Shown piece after piece: positions 34,196 through 42,454 of a DNA stretch of 64,000 bases (its first letter is position 1; each line of letters opens with the position of its first letter). The position numbers and the translations under genes were made by a program. This stretch comes from Gemmatimonadaceae bacterium (GTDB lineage: Bacteria > Gemmatimonadota > Gemmatimonadetes > Gemmatimonadales > Gemmatimonadaceae), in NCBI GenBank assembly GCA_025358925.1, contig JANYHT010000037.1, positions 1-64,000 on the forward strand. The letters run 5' to 3'. The notes under the pieces are model-generated. The model did no database searches. It saw only the letters and a list, made by a program, of their open reading frames with translations, and was not told the origin of the DNA.

Positions 34196-34440
34196 TGGTG
34201 GTCGATGAAGCGTCGTTTGACGGATTGCTGCGCGACAAACTCGCGGAGCTCGACGCCGATGAGCGCGAACTGCCGATCGCGACAGACGATCCGCTGGTGG
34301 AACGATTGCGCTTGGATGCCAAGCACAGAGTCCTCGCGCAGCAAGGAGGTCAACTCCAACGGCAAGGGCATCAGGTGTACCTGTCGACGCCGGAGACGCC
34401 GGTGCAACCGGTCCATCGGCAGCTTGACCTCCGGTATTAG
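34192..34440 (+). CDS. Small unknown protein in the fliS-flgM cluster
   Basis: An 82-residue protein starting MMVVDEASFDGLLRDKLAEL, whose ATG overlaps the preceding stop (ATGA). It is acidic in the first half and Gln/Arg-rich later, with no membrane segment and no cysteine. I do not recognise the family. Tight coupling to the FliT/FlgN-like gene suggests a role with it, for example as a partner or export accessory; this is inference. Confidence 0.6.
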   Translation: MMVVDEASFDGLLRDKLAELDADERELPIATDDPLVERLRLDAKHRVLAQQGGQLQRQGHQVYLSTPETPVQPVHRQLDLRY

Positions 34441-34462
34441 CAGCGCTCGACGGTCACGCGGC

Positions 34463-34490
34463 TCAAGTAATTGGGCGGATGTGCCGATAG
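34463..34490 (+). promoter_or_regulatory. Putative sigma-28 promoter of flgM
   Basis: TCAAGTAA, a 12-base spacer, then GCCGATAG. The -10 matches seven of eight consensus bases, the best -10 in the window, but the spacer is one base longer than usual. The predicted start is near 34497, directly before the flgM ribosome site GAGGAGGAAG. Confidence 0.6.
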
Positions 34491-34514
34491 TCTCACAGAT
34501 GAGGAGGAAGCTCG

Positions 34515-34823
34515 ATGCGAATTAACGGCAGCATGTTTGACCCGTTGCGTCCTGATCGACCGACAACGGCGGGCAGTCCGGCGGCGGGTCGTCCGAACGA
34601 GACAGCAGCACAGGCCAACACGGCGGTTCCGGCAAAATCGGATTCCGTCACAATTTCGACTTCCGGCCGTTCGCTGGTTGGTCGGCTTGAGGCCGACGCC
34701 AATAGCACGTTCGATCCCGAGCGTGTCGCTGAGTTGCGCACCAAGGTGTTAACCGGTGCGTACAACACGCTCGACGTGGTCGATCAGGTTGCGCGACGCA
34801 TTCTCACGCGTGGCGATCTCTAG
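34515..34823 (+). CDS. flgM: Anti-sigma-28 factor FlgM
   Basis: A 102-residue protein with a disordered N-terminal half and the FlgM C-terminal helices (SDSVTISTSGRSLVGRLEAD, then DPERVAELRTKVLTGAYNTL). FlgM holds sigma-28 until the hook is finished and FlgM is exported. It has a strong ribosome site and its own sigma-28-type promoter, which would create the usual feedback loop. The sigma-28 gene fliA is not in the window. Confidence 0.9.
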   Translation: MRINGSMFDPLRPDRPTTAGSPAAGRPNETAAQANTAVPAKSDSVTISTSGRSLVGRLEADANSTFDPERVAELRTKVLTGAYNTLDVVDQVARRILTRGDL

Positions 34824-34863
34824 TCTCAACGGCCCATACCAGCGCATCTAGGAGACTGGTCGC

Positions 34864-35235
34864 ATGAAGTTCCTTGTAGTCGACGACTCGGCGACGATGC
34901 GACGCATCGTGGTGAATTCGCTGCAGCGCATCGGATTTAGCGAGACAATTGAAGCGGGAGACGGACAGGAAGCCCTCGCCAAGTTCGACAGTTCGGTGCA
35001 GTTCGTCATTACCGACTGGAATATGCCTAACATGAGCGGCACTGAATTCACAAAAGCGCTGCGCTCACGGCCTGATGGGCAGCACGTTCCGGTATTGATG
35101 GTGACCGCGCGTTCAGTGAAAGAGGACATTCTCACGGCGATGGAGGCGGGCGTGAACAATTACATCGTGAAGCCGTTTACGCCCCAAGTGTTGAAGGAGA
35201 AGATTGATGCTCTCCTTCCGGCTGCCGCCGCGTGA
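34864..35235 (+). CDS. cheY: Chemotaxis response regulator CheY
   Basis: A 123-residue single receiver domain: KFLVVDDSATMRRIVVNSL, phospho-acceptor Asp in VITDWNMPNMSG, Thr in VLMVTARS and Lys in YIVKPFTP. Phosphorylated CheY binds FliM to change rotation. Ribosome site GGAGA lies before the ATG. First of a seven-gene chemotaxis operon. Confidence 0.97.
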   Translation: MKFLVVDDSATMRRIVVNSLQRIGFSETIEAGDGQEALAKFDSSVQFVITDWNMPNMSGTEFTKALRSRPDGQHVPVLMVTARSVKEDILTAMEAGVNNYIVKPFTPQVLKEKIDALLPAAAA

Positions 35236-35912
35236 GGACGCCCGTCATGATCAATCATCGCGCGCACGAAGTGCTCTATGAGTCAGAGGCCGCTTTGCGG
35301 TTGGTGGATCAAGAGATTCACGACCTGCGCGGCGATCCGATGCCTCACGACGCCGGCATCGCCGAGCTACCGGCCATTCTGCAGCGTGCGAATACGCAAA
35401 TTCTCGAAGTGCTATCACGTTTACGTGACACGCGCACCGCACTCCAGAGCTCAGCGTTACAAAAATTTCAAGTCACACAAGACAAACTCCGCGAAGTCAC
35501 GACGGCGACGGAGGATGCAGCGACAAATATTCTCGACGCGTGCGATCGTGCCGCGCAGATCGTGGACGTGCTCGACGCAAATGACGCGCAAGCGGTACCC
35601 AATCGCGCGGAGGCCAGCATCTTACGCGGTACGTTGCGTGACGAACTCTTTCTCATGATGAGTGCGTTGCAATTTCAAGACATCACCACGCAGCAACTCA
35701 ATCATGCATCAGCGGTTCTGGTCGACATGGAAGATCGACTGGCGGATGTTGCGCGATTGTTCGACACCAGCTTTGACGAACGGTATCGCGGCAAACGGTA
35801 CGACGCTCCAGATGAAATGACCTACGATCCCAATGCAAGTACGAAGCACATCGAAGGTCGTCAGGCGCTTGCGGACGAAATCTTCACCGGAATTCGACTG
35901 CCCGCGGCCTAA
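35232..35912 (+). CDS. cheZ: CheY-phosphate phosphatase CheZ
   Basis: A long helical hairpin protein with the CheZ active-site region LMMSALQFQDITTQQLNHAS (about residues 136-155), including the catalytic Gln, and a C-terminal CheY-binding tail. It speeds CheY dephosphorylation. GTG 35232 overlaps the cheY stop (GTGA); ATG 35247 is an alternative. Presence with CheD is less common than CheZ alone. Confidence 0.92.
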   Translation: MRTPVMINHRAHEVLYESEAALRLVDQEIHDLRGDPMPHDAGIAELPAILQRANTQILEVLSRLRDTRTALQSSALQKFQVTQDKLREVTTATEDAATNILDACDRAAQIVDVLDANDAQAVPNRAEASILRGTLRDELFLMMSALQFQDITTQQLNHASAVLVDMEDRLADVARLFDTSFDERYRGKRYDAPDEMTYDPNASTKHIEGRQALADEIFTGIRLPAA

Positions 35913-35934
35913 GCCCCCCGGCATCCCGCGGCGT

Positions 35935-35966
35935 GAACGGCTCGTGTCTTCGGATTCGAGCCGTTC
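35935..35966 (+). terminator. Perfect hairpin between cheZ and cheA
   Basis: A perfect 10-base stem (GAACGGCTCG with CGAGCCGTTC) closes a 12-base loop that itself contains C(TTCG)G, an unusually stable tetraloop. No T-run follows. It may reduce transcription into cheA or stabilise the cheY-cheZ message; there is no other feature in this 117-base gap. Confidence 0.5.
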
Positions 35967-36029
35967 GCACGTGTGCGATTGTTGACACAGACTCTCAACC
36001 CGCGGACGCGAGCTTCCGATACTTACCGC

Positions 36030-38057
36030 ATGGCACTCCTGACACTCGACGATGCGGCCACACTTCTGCTGCAGTTGGACGCGACGGATACCGTCGAACT
36101 CACGCGTCTGCGTGATGCGCTCACTGACCTCGCCTTCGAGAACGGTGTATCGCTCCCTGCGCAACCGTTCGTGGCTCGGGCCGCGCGCGTCCTCGGCATG
36201 CTTGTGAACGGAGCGGCCGCAGACATGGGTGCGGCGTTTATCGAAGTGAGCGATGCCATCGAGGCAGCCATGCGCGTGAATACCGGATCCATGCCGGCGC
36301 ACAACACGGCGGTTCTTGTAGTAGCGCCCACGCGTGACACACCGTCCGATGAAAATGCCGAGCAGCTTCCGGCGGACGCAGATCGCGAACTGCTGCCGGA
36401 CTTCATCATCGAAAGTCACGAGTGCATCGCCGCTAGCGAGGCGGCACTGTTGCGACTTGAAGACGAACCGAGCGATGTGGAAGCCGTCAATACGGTCTTT
36501 CGTGCGTTTCACACGGTAAAAGGCACGTCGGCATTTCTTGGACTGGCGCGCTTGACGGCCTTTGCACACGAAGCCGAATCGCTGCTCAGCCGAGTGCGCG
36601 AAAAAGAAATCGCGTACACGCGATCGTGCGCGGACCTCTCGCTCCGCTCTGTCGACATGTTGAAAGAATTGCTCGCTGCAGTGGAAGCCGCGCTGGCTGC
36701 CGATGGAGCGTTGACGGTTCCCGTCGGATATCACGAACTGGTGTACGCACTCGCGCACTATGACGCGTCAACAACGTTACCAGCGAAGCAGCACGCGACG
36801 GCTACCGTCGCTCCAAAGTCCGCACGCATTGAGGCGGGGAGTGACGCAACCATTCGCGTGCGCACAGATCGTCTCGATCGCTTGATCGATATGGTCGGTG
36901 AGCTGGTGATTGCGCAATCGATGATCGCCAGTGATGAGCTGTTCGAAAATCGGACGCGGCATGCATTGCAGCGCAAAGTCGCGCACGCTGGAAAAATCGT
37001 GCGTGAGTTACAGGCTCTGAGCATGTCAATGCGTATGGTGAAGCTACGAACAACGTTTCAGAAGCTGACACGCGTTGTGCGTGATACATCGGTGAAGGCC
37101 GGCAAAGAGGTGCAGTTTGTCACCGACGGCAATGATGTGGAGATTGATCGTACGTTGGCCGATCTGCTCGGTGATCCCTTGGTGCACATGGTGAGAAACG
37201 CGGTGGATCACGGCGTGGAAGGCCCTGACGAGCGCGAACGTGCGGGGAAGGCGCGCGAAGGCGTGGTACGACTATCAGCGTTTTATGCGTCCGGCAATGT
37301 GGTCGTAGAGCTCGTCGATGACGGTCGCGGATTGCATCGCGAGAAGTTGGTGCGCACAGCGATAGAAAAGGGACTGATTGAATCTGACCGGGGCATGTCC
37401 GACAACGATGTATTTGCGTTGATTTTTGCACCCGGATTTTCAACCGCCGATGCGGTCACTGATCTGTCTGGACGCGGCGTCGGCATGGATGTCGTGCGCC
37501 GGAATCTTGAGTCCATCCGCGGTCGCGTGGAGATTCGCTCTTCGCCCGGTCGCGGCACCACGTTTTCCATGCGTCTGCCACTCACGCTCGCCGTGACGGA
37601 TGGCATGTTGGTGCGCGTCGGAGCGGAGCGTTTTGTCATTCCGCTCACGAACATCCACATGAGTTTTCGTCCAGAGCGCTCCATGCTGTCAACGGTAGCC
37701 GGCAAAGGCGAAGTTGTGTTGCTGCGCGGTGCATTGATGCCAATCATCCGCTTGCATCGTCTCTTTGATGTGGTCGATGCGATCGAGAGTCCGCTCGATG
37801 GTTTGCTGATGATTGTCGGCGAAGGCGAACGTCGATCGGCGTTGCTGGTTGATGAGCTCCTCGGTCAGCAGCAGGTGGTCGCAAAGACCCTTGGTGCCGC
37901 ACTCGGCAAGGTACCCGGTGTGAGTGGCGGCGCAATTCTTGGGGACGGGCGCGTTGGATTGATTTTGGACGTGAACGAGACCATTGCGCTCGAGCGCAGC
38001 AGTAAGATGACGCCGTTACGGCAAGTTCGAAATCATCACCGCGACGCTGCGGCATAA
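36030..38057 (+). CDS. cheA: Chemotaxis histidine kinase CheA
   Basis: A 675-residue kinase from ATG 36030. Domains: an N-terminal helical region (1-110) with no clear match; an HPt domain with phospho-accepting His161 in FRAFHTVKGTSAF; a dimerisation helix pair; the HATPase with HMVRNAVDHGVEGPDER (N box), DDGRGLHREKL and SGRGVGMDVV; and a CheW-like domain (about 540-665). The usual CheY-binding P2 domain is short or absent. An upstream GTG (35973) would add 19 residues without a ribosome site. Confidence 0.95.
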   Translation: MALLTLDDAATLLLQLDATDTVELTRLRDALTDLAFENGVSLPAQPFVARAARVLGMLVNGAAADMGAAFIEVSDAIEAAMRVNTGSMPAHNTAVLVVAPTRDTPSDENAEQLPADADRELLPDFIIESHECIAASEAALLRLEDEPSDVEAVNTVFRAFHTVKGTSAFLGLARLTAFAHEAESLLSRVREKEIAYTRSCADLSLRSVDMLKELLAAVEAALAADGALTVPVGYHELVYALAHYDASTTLPAKQHATATVAPKSARIEAGSDATIRVRTDRLDRLIDMVGELVIAQSMIASDELFENRTRHALQRKVAHAGKIVRELQALSMSMRMVKLRTTFQKLTRVVRDTSVKAGKEVQFVTDGNDVEIDRTLADLLGDPLVHMVRNAVDHGVEGPDERERAGKAREGVVRLSAFYASGNVVVELVDDGRGLHREKLVRTAIEKGLIESDRGMSDNDVFALIFAPGFSTADAVTDLSGRGVGMDVVRRNLESIRGRVEIRSSPGRGTTFSMRLPLTLAVTDGMLVRVGAERFVIPLTNIHMSFRPERSMLSTVAGKGEVVLLRGALMPIIRLHRLFDVVDAIESPLDGLLMIVGEGERRSALLVDELLGQQQVVAKTLGAALGKVPGVSGGAILGDGRVGLILDVNETIALERSSKMTPLRQVRNHHRDAAA

Positions 38058-38094
38058 GCCACACAAGATAGACCTCTTCACTACTGAGTGAGTC

Positions 38095-38589
38095 ATGCGT
38101 ACGCAGCAGGATGGACCGGGCGGTAACACGCGCGTTGGCAAATATCTCACGTTCTATCTCGCGAATGAGGAGTACGGGTTAGAGATCCTCAAGGTCAGCG
38201 AAATTATTGGCATGCAACCTATCACGCGCGTGCCACGTATGCCGGATTTTGTGCGTGGTGTGATCAATCTGCGTGGGAAAGTCATTCCCATCACTGACCT
38301 ACGTGCAAAATTTGGGATGACGCAAGATGGCGTGACCGATGGCTGCATCATTGTGGTGCAAATGCAGGGCGTGCAAACGGGCATTGTGGTCGATCGCGTG
38401 AGCGAGGTGGTGGCGATCACCGACGGTGATGTGGAGGACGCACCGAACTTTGGTGCGGGAATTCGCACGGAGTTCCTGCTCGGCATCGGCAAGGCCGGTG
38501 GTCGCGTTCGACTGCTGCTCGACATCGACCGAGTGCTCGCAGCCGGTGAACTCGACATACTCGAGGCAGTTCCGGCACACGCGTACTGA
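38095..38589 (+). CDS. cheW: Chemotaxis coupling protein CheW
   Basis: A 164-residue CheW: YLTFYLANEEYGLEILKVSE, the conserved RGVINLRGKVIPITDLRAKF, and TGIVVDRVSEVVAI. It links CheA to chemoreceptors, none of which is encoded in this window. 37 bases after cheA. Confidence 0.97.
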   Translation: MRTQQDGPGGNTRVGKYLTFYLANEEYGLEILKVSEIIGMQPITRVPRMPDFVRGVINLRGKVIPITDLRAKFGMTQDGVTDGCIIVVQMQGVQTGIVVDRVSEVVAITDGDVEDAPNFGAGIRTEFLLGIGKAGGRVRLLLDIDRVLAAGELDILEAVPAHAY

Positions 38590-38602
38590 GCGCGGTGACG
38601 CG

Positions 38603-39451
38603 ATGACGTCGATATCACGGCCAACGATCCCGGATGTAGTATTCGCGGAGTGCGAATTGACTGCCGTGCAGTTCACGCGAATTACGCGTTGGCTGTACGA
38701 GCATGCCGGCATTCGAATGCGCGAAGGGAAAGAAGGGTTGGTCCGGGCAAGACTGACGCGCCGATTGCGTGCGCTCGGTCTGACGGACTTTGAGACGTAT
38801 CTGCATCGTGTCGAATCGGAGCCGGACCGATGCGAGTTCGTGGAAATGATTGATGTACTTACCACTAACAAAACGAGTTTTCTGCGCGAGGTAGCACACT
38901 TTGACTATCTGCGCACCTCCGTATTGCCAAGCCTGACGGGATCCGTGCGGGTGTGGAGCGCCGGATGTTCCACCGGCGAGGAGGCGTATACGTTGGCGAT
39001 GCTCCTGAACGAGACGTATCCGCACATTGCGACGCGCGATGTGCGTGTGCTTGCAACGGATATCAGTCGCCGCGTACTAACGACAGCCAAATCAGCCGCG
39101 TATGCCGCAGACACTATGATCGACGTTCCAAGCCCGTGGGTGCAGCGCTATTGGACGCAGCGCGAAGATGCGCACGGCCGTCCGGTGTATGAAGCGATGG
39201 CGACACTTCGTCGCCTCGTGAATTTCGCAAAACTCAATCTGATGGACACATGGCCGATGCAAGGACCGTTCGATGCCATTTTTTGCCGCAATGTGATGAT
39301 CTATTTTGACAAGAATACGCAGCAACGGCTGGTAGAACGGTTTTGGGGTATGCTGCGACCTGGAGGGCATTTATTTGTTGGTCACAGTGAAAGTTTGACA
39401 GGGCTCACACACCGCTTTCGCTATGTGCAGCCTGCGGTGTACGTAAAGTAG
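38603..39451 (+). CDS. cheR: Chemoreceptor methyltransferase CheR
   Basis: A 282-residue methyltransferase: N-terminal CheR helices (LTAVQFTRITRWLYEHAGIR), NKTSFLREVAHFDYLR, SAM loop WSAGCSTGEEAYTLAML and FCRNVMIYFDK. It adds methyl groups to receptor glutamates. ATG 38603 is preferred; the frame is open back into cheW but only as a shadow. Confidence 0.96.
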   Translation: MTSISRPTIPDVVFAECELTAVQFTRITRWLYEHAGIRMREGKEGLVRARLTRRLRALGLTDFETYLHRVESEPDRCEFVEMIDVLTTNKTSFLREVAHFDYLRTSVLPSLTGSVRVWSAGCSTGEEAYTLAMLLNETYPHIATRDVRVLATDISRRVLTTAKSAAYAADTMIDVPSPWVQRYWTQREDAHGRPVYEAMATLRRLVNFAKLNLMDTWPMQGPFDAIFCRNVMIYFDKNTQQRLVERFWGMLRPGGHLFVGHSESLTGLTHRFRYVQPAVYVK

Positions 39452-39452
39452 G

Positions 39453-39959
39453 ATGTCCGTGCTCGCCCAGCGCGTCGAACGCGTCGTTGGCATTGCCGAG
39501 TGCAAGGTTTCGGCAACCGCTGGCGAACGATTGATTACGTATGCGCTTGGCAGTTGTCTCGGTATCGTGGTGTTCGATCCGCTCGCGCAGGTGGCTGGCC
39601 TGTTGCACGTGATGCTCCCGACGGGAACGATTGACGAACCACAACGGCGAGCACAGCCTGCCATGTTCGTCGACAGTGGGCTGCCGATGCTGTTTAAAGC
39701 ATGCTACGCATTGGGTGCGCAGAAATCGCGGATGCGCATTGTTGTCGCGGGTGGTGCGCATGCGGGCGCTTCGGTGCACGCAGATCGTTTCAAAATTGGT
39801 TTGCACAATGTGCGCGCGCTTGATTCGCTGTTGCGTCGCAACGGCGTCGAGGTGCAAGCCAGCGATCTGGGCGGCTGGCAAATCTCACGCAACTTGTGGA
39901 TTGACGTTGCGAATGGCGACGTCACTGTGTGCGTGAACGGTGTGGAGCGAAGGCTCTAG
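39453..39959 (+). CDS. cheD: Chemoreceptor glutamine deamidase CheD
   Basis: A 168-residue CheD with the catalytic triad region: Thr and Cys in LITYALGSCLGIVVFDP and His in GLLHVMLPTG, plus VVAGGAHAGAS. It deamidates receptor glutamines and in some bacteria interacts with CheC. The start lies one base after the cheR stop, and cheB follows after one base. Confidence 0.94.
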   Translation: MSVLAQRVERVVGIAECKVSATAGERLITYALGSCLGIVVFDPLAQVAGLLHVMLPTGTIDEPQRRAQPAMFVDSGLPMLFKACYALGAQKSRMRIVVAGGAHAGASVHADRFKIGLHNVRALDSLLRRNGVEVQASDLGGWQISRNLWIDVANGDVTVCVNGVERRL

Positions 39960-39960
39960 C

Positions 39961-41007
39961 ATGGCGGCCGTGCGGGTGTTGATTGTCGACGATTCTGCGC
40001 TCGTGCGTCGTGTGCTGTCTGAAGCACTTTCGAAACATGCGGACATTGAAGTGGTCGGCACTGCCACCGATCCGTATGACGCACGCGAACGCATCGTCGA
40101 ATTGCGTCCCGATGTCATCACGCTCGACATCGAGATGCCGCGCATGGACGGACTGTCGTTTCTGTCCAAACTCATGGAACACTTTCCGCTTCCGGTCGTT
40201 GTCGTGAGCTCGCTGACACCGCACAACAGCGAAACGGCACTGCGCGCGCTCGCGCTTGGCGCGGTGGACGTGATCGCGAAGCCCGGATCGTCGCTTGCGA
40301 CGAGTGATATTGGCGGAGCACTCGTCAGCGCGGTGCGAGCGGCATCCTTCGCGCGTGTCACCCGACGCATCGACTCAACGAACGTCGTCGCGATGGCTCC
40401 GCGCGGAGCGATCGCCGGCATTGTTGCGACGAACAAGATCATCGCACTCGGTGCCTCCACCGGCGGGACGCAGGCACTTGAACATGTGTTGCGGCAATTT
40501 CCGGTGGACGCGCCCGGCACCGTGATTGTGCAGCACATGCCTGAACACTTCACGGCGTCTTTTGCGAAGCGGCTCGACAGCGTTTGCGCCATGCGCGTCC
40601 AGGAAGCATGCGACGGCGACTATGTAATTCCCGGTCTTGCGTTGATCGCCCCTGGTGGCAAACATCTCATCGTACAAGCCAGCGGCGCGCGGTGGGTGGC
40701 CCGTGTCAAAGATGGCCCGCGCGTACATCACCAACGGCCCGCAGTCGATGTGCTATTTCAAAGCGTCGCGCGCAGCGGCGGACGCAATGCCGTAGCCGCG
40801 CTCCTCACCGGTATGGGAGTGGATGGTGCCAAAGGCATGTTGGCAATGCGCGAGGCCGGTGCGTATACCGTCGCGCAAGATGAGGCCACGTCCGTTGTAT
40901 ATGGAATGCCTCGCGAAGCGGTCGCACTCAATGCGGCGGTTGATGTGTTGCCGCTTCCAGATATTGCCGACGCGCTACTCAGCGCTACGTTACTCGACGC
41001 ACGGTAA
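39961..41007 (+). CDS. cheB: Chemoreceptor methylesterase CheB
   Basis: A 348-residue CheB: receiver domain (VRVLIVDDSALVRRVLSEAL, Asp in VITLDIEMPRMDG) and methylesterase domain with Ser in ALGASTGGTQALE, His in IVQHMPEHFTASFA and Asp in LTGMGVDGAKG. ATG 39961 is chosen over an in-frame start inside cheD. Its last 18 bases overlap the end of a convergent histidine kinase gene. Confidence 0.97.
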   Translation: MAAVRVLIVDDSALVRRVLSEALSKHADIEVVGTATDPYDARERIVELRPDVITLDIEMPRMDGLSFLSKLMEHFPLPVVVVSSLTPHNSETALRALALGAVDVIAKPGSSLATSDIGGALVSAVRAASFARVTRRIDSTNVVAMAPRGAIAGIVATNKIIALGASTGGTQALEHVLRQFPVDAPGTVIVQHMPEHFTASFAKRLDSVCAMRVQEACDGDYVIPGLALIAPGGKHLIVQASGARWVARVKDGPRVHHQRPAVDVLFQSVARSGGRNAVAALLTGMGVDGAKGMLAMREAGAYTVAQDEATSVVYGMPREAVALNAAVDVLPLPDIADALLSATLLDAR

Positions 41008-41739
41008 CACGAGGGATACGCGCGTCTCGCCGTTCACGCGCTCGCGCTCGATATGACCGCCGGCGGCCCGTGCATACGCCGACGCATTGGCGAGGCCAAA
41101 TCCCGCGCCGCGTTCGCCGCGCTTCGTTGTCACAAACGGATCTTCGGCATTTGCTGATACCGACGTCTCAAACCCCGCGCCGTGGTCTGCCACCGTCAGT
41201 ACGAACAGCGGCGCGATGGATGCGGATGCGCGCATCGTCAGCGTGACGGTCACCGTTTGGTGTGACGCCGACGCCTCGCGCGCGTTGCAGACGAGCGCTG
41301 TGATTGTGTCGGTCAACCACACGCGGTCGACGTGTATCCGCATGCCTGTCGTGCCGACGAGCACCAACCGCAATTCCGCGCTGTTGTGCGTGGATTGCGT
41401 AAACGCCTGCAGCGTTTCGTGAGCCGCCGCGTCCGCATCGATGACGTCGGCACGCGCATTCGTAGCGCGAGCAAAGTGCACCATGCGTTGCAAGTACGCC
41501 ACCATCGCATCCGCTGCACGATGAATTTCTGTCGCATCGGCATGCACGCTACTTCCGCGAGGCAACTCGGCTTCCAGTAATTCACTGTACGTGCGTACCA
41601 CCGTCGCGAAGTTATTCAAGTCATGCGTCATTTTTCGCGCAAACAGTCCGAGTGCCGCCTGACGTTGCCGCGCGATGCGCTCCGCGTGTACTGGTTCGTC
41701 ACTCGGCGCCGCCGGATCACCTGTTGTGGAATTGTCCAT
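40990..41739 (-). CDS. NtrB-like histidine kinase without a sensor domain
   Basis: A 249-residue soluble kinase. The H box is LFARKMTHDLNNFATVVRTY (about residues 30-49), of the NtrB/FlrB-like HD-LNN kind; the ATPase part has TALVCNAREASAS (N box), VADHGAGFE (G1) and GERGAGFGLANASAYARAAG (G2). There is no PAS or membrane sensor segment. I start at ATG 41739 (MDNSTTGDPAAP). It stands alone, converging on cheB. The NtrC-type flagellar activator at 16061-17530 has no adjacent kinase, so the two may be partners; this is inference. Confidence 0.85.
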   Translation of the reverse strand: MDNSTTGDPAAPSDEPVHAERIARQRQAALGLFARKMTHDLNNFATVVRTYSELLEAELPRGSSVHADATEIHRAADAMVAYLQRMVHFARATNARADVIDADAAAHETLQAFTQSTHNSAELRLVLVGTTGMRIHVDRVWLTDTITALVCNAREASASHQTVTVTLTMRASASIAPLFVLTVADHGAGFETSVSANAEDPFVTTKRGERGAGFGLANASAYARAAGGHIERERVNGETRVSLVLPCVE

Positions 41740-41860
41740 CGTCAATGGAAGAAAGGGACAGGGGGAACGATTGACAACCGTTTCGATGCAGGAAGCAGGC
41801 ATGGACAGACGCCGATTTCGTCGTATCGTTGGTGCAACACTCTGCCACCTGAGGAATCGG

Positions 41861-42454
41861 ATGCCTGCTTTTCGTGCCCGTAGTGCTCTGTTGTTCGCGC
41901 TCGCCGTCGGTCCCGTTGCCGTCTCCGCGCAAGTCCTGCCGTCGACGGTCGATCAAATCAATGCGGCGATTCTCGCGCTGCCCAAAGACATGCGTGAGGG
42001 TGCCGGTGTGATGGGGTACCGCACCGCTGGCAAGTTGGAAATGCTCCGCCCATCCAAGAACGGCATGCTCTGCCTCGCCGATGACCCTTCCGATAAGCAG
42101 TTCCACGTGTCGTGCTACCACGATTCGATGGAGCCGTTCATGGCGCGCGGTCGAGCGCTCCGCGAGTCGGGCGTGAAAGGAGCGCAGGTCGATACGGTGC
42201 GCTTCGCGGAAGTAAAGTCTGGCAAGCTCAAAATGCCGTCCGCGCCTGCCTCGCTGTATCAGCTGTTCGGACCCGATGGTGACTACGACGCAGCGACCGG
42301 AACCGCCGCGAAATCGAAGCCACTGTTCGTGGTCTACATTCCATTTGCGACAGAAGCGACAACCGGTTTGTCGACCAAGCCGTCGGATTCGAAGCCGTGG
42401 CTGATGTTGCCCGGTACGCCAAAAGCACACATCATGTTTAGTCTGACGATGTAA
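41861..42454 (+). CDS. Exported protein of unknown function
   Basis: A 197-residue protein with a clear signal peptide (RARSALLFALAVGPVAVSAQ, cleavage near residue 25) and a soluble domain with two cysteines (NGMLCLADDP and HVSCYHDS). Start at ATG 41861 follows GAGGAATCGG. The frame is open further upstream but over the kinase region. I do not recognise a family; alternation of Cys suggests one disulfide in the periplasm. Its stop overlaps the next gene by one base. Confidence 0.75.
   Translation: MPAFRARSALLFALAVGPVAVSAQVLPSTVDQINAAILALPKDMREGAGVMGYRTAGKLEMLRPSKNGMLCLADDPSDKQFHVSCYHDSMEPFMARGRALRESGVKGAQVDTVRFAEVKSGKLKMPSAPASLYQLFGPDGDYDAATGTAAKSKPLFVVYIPFATEATTGLSTKPSDSKPWLMLPGTPKAHIMFSLTM

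Noticed and set aside
41740-41860. Sigma-54-like site GCAACACTCTGCCA between the kinase and the exported protein
   Set aside because: The spacing is nine, not ten, between the key dinucleotides.
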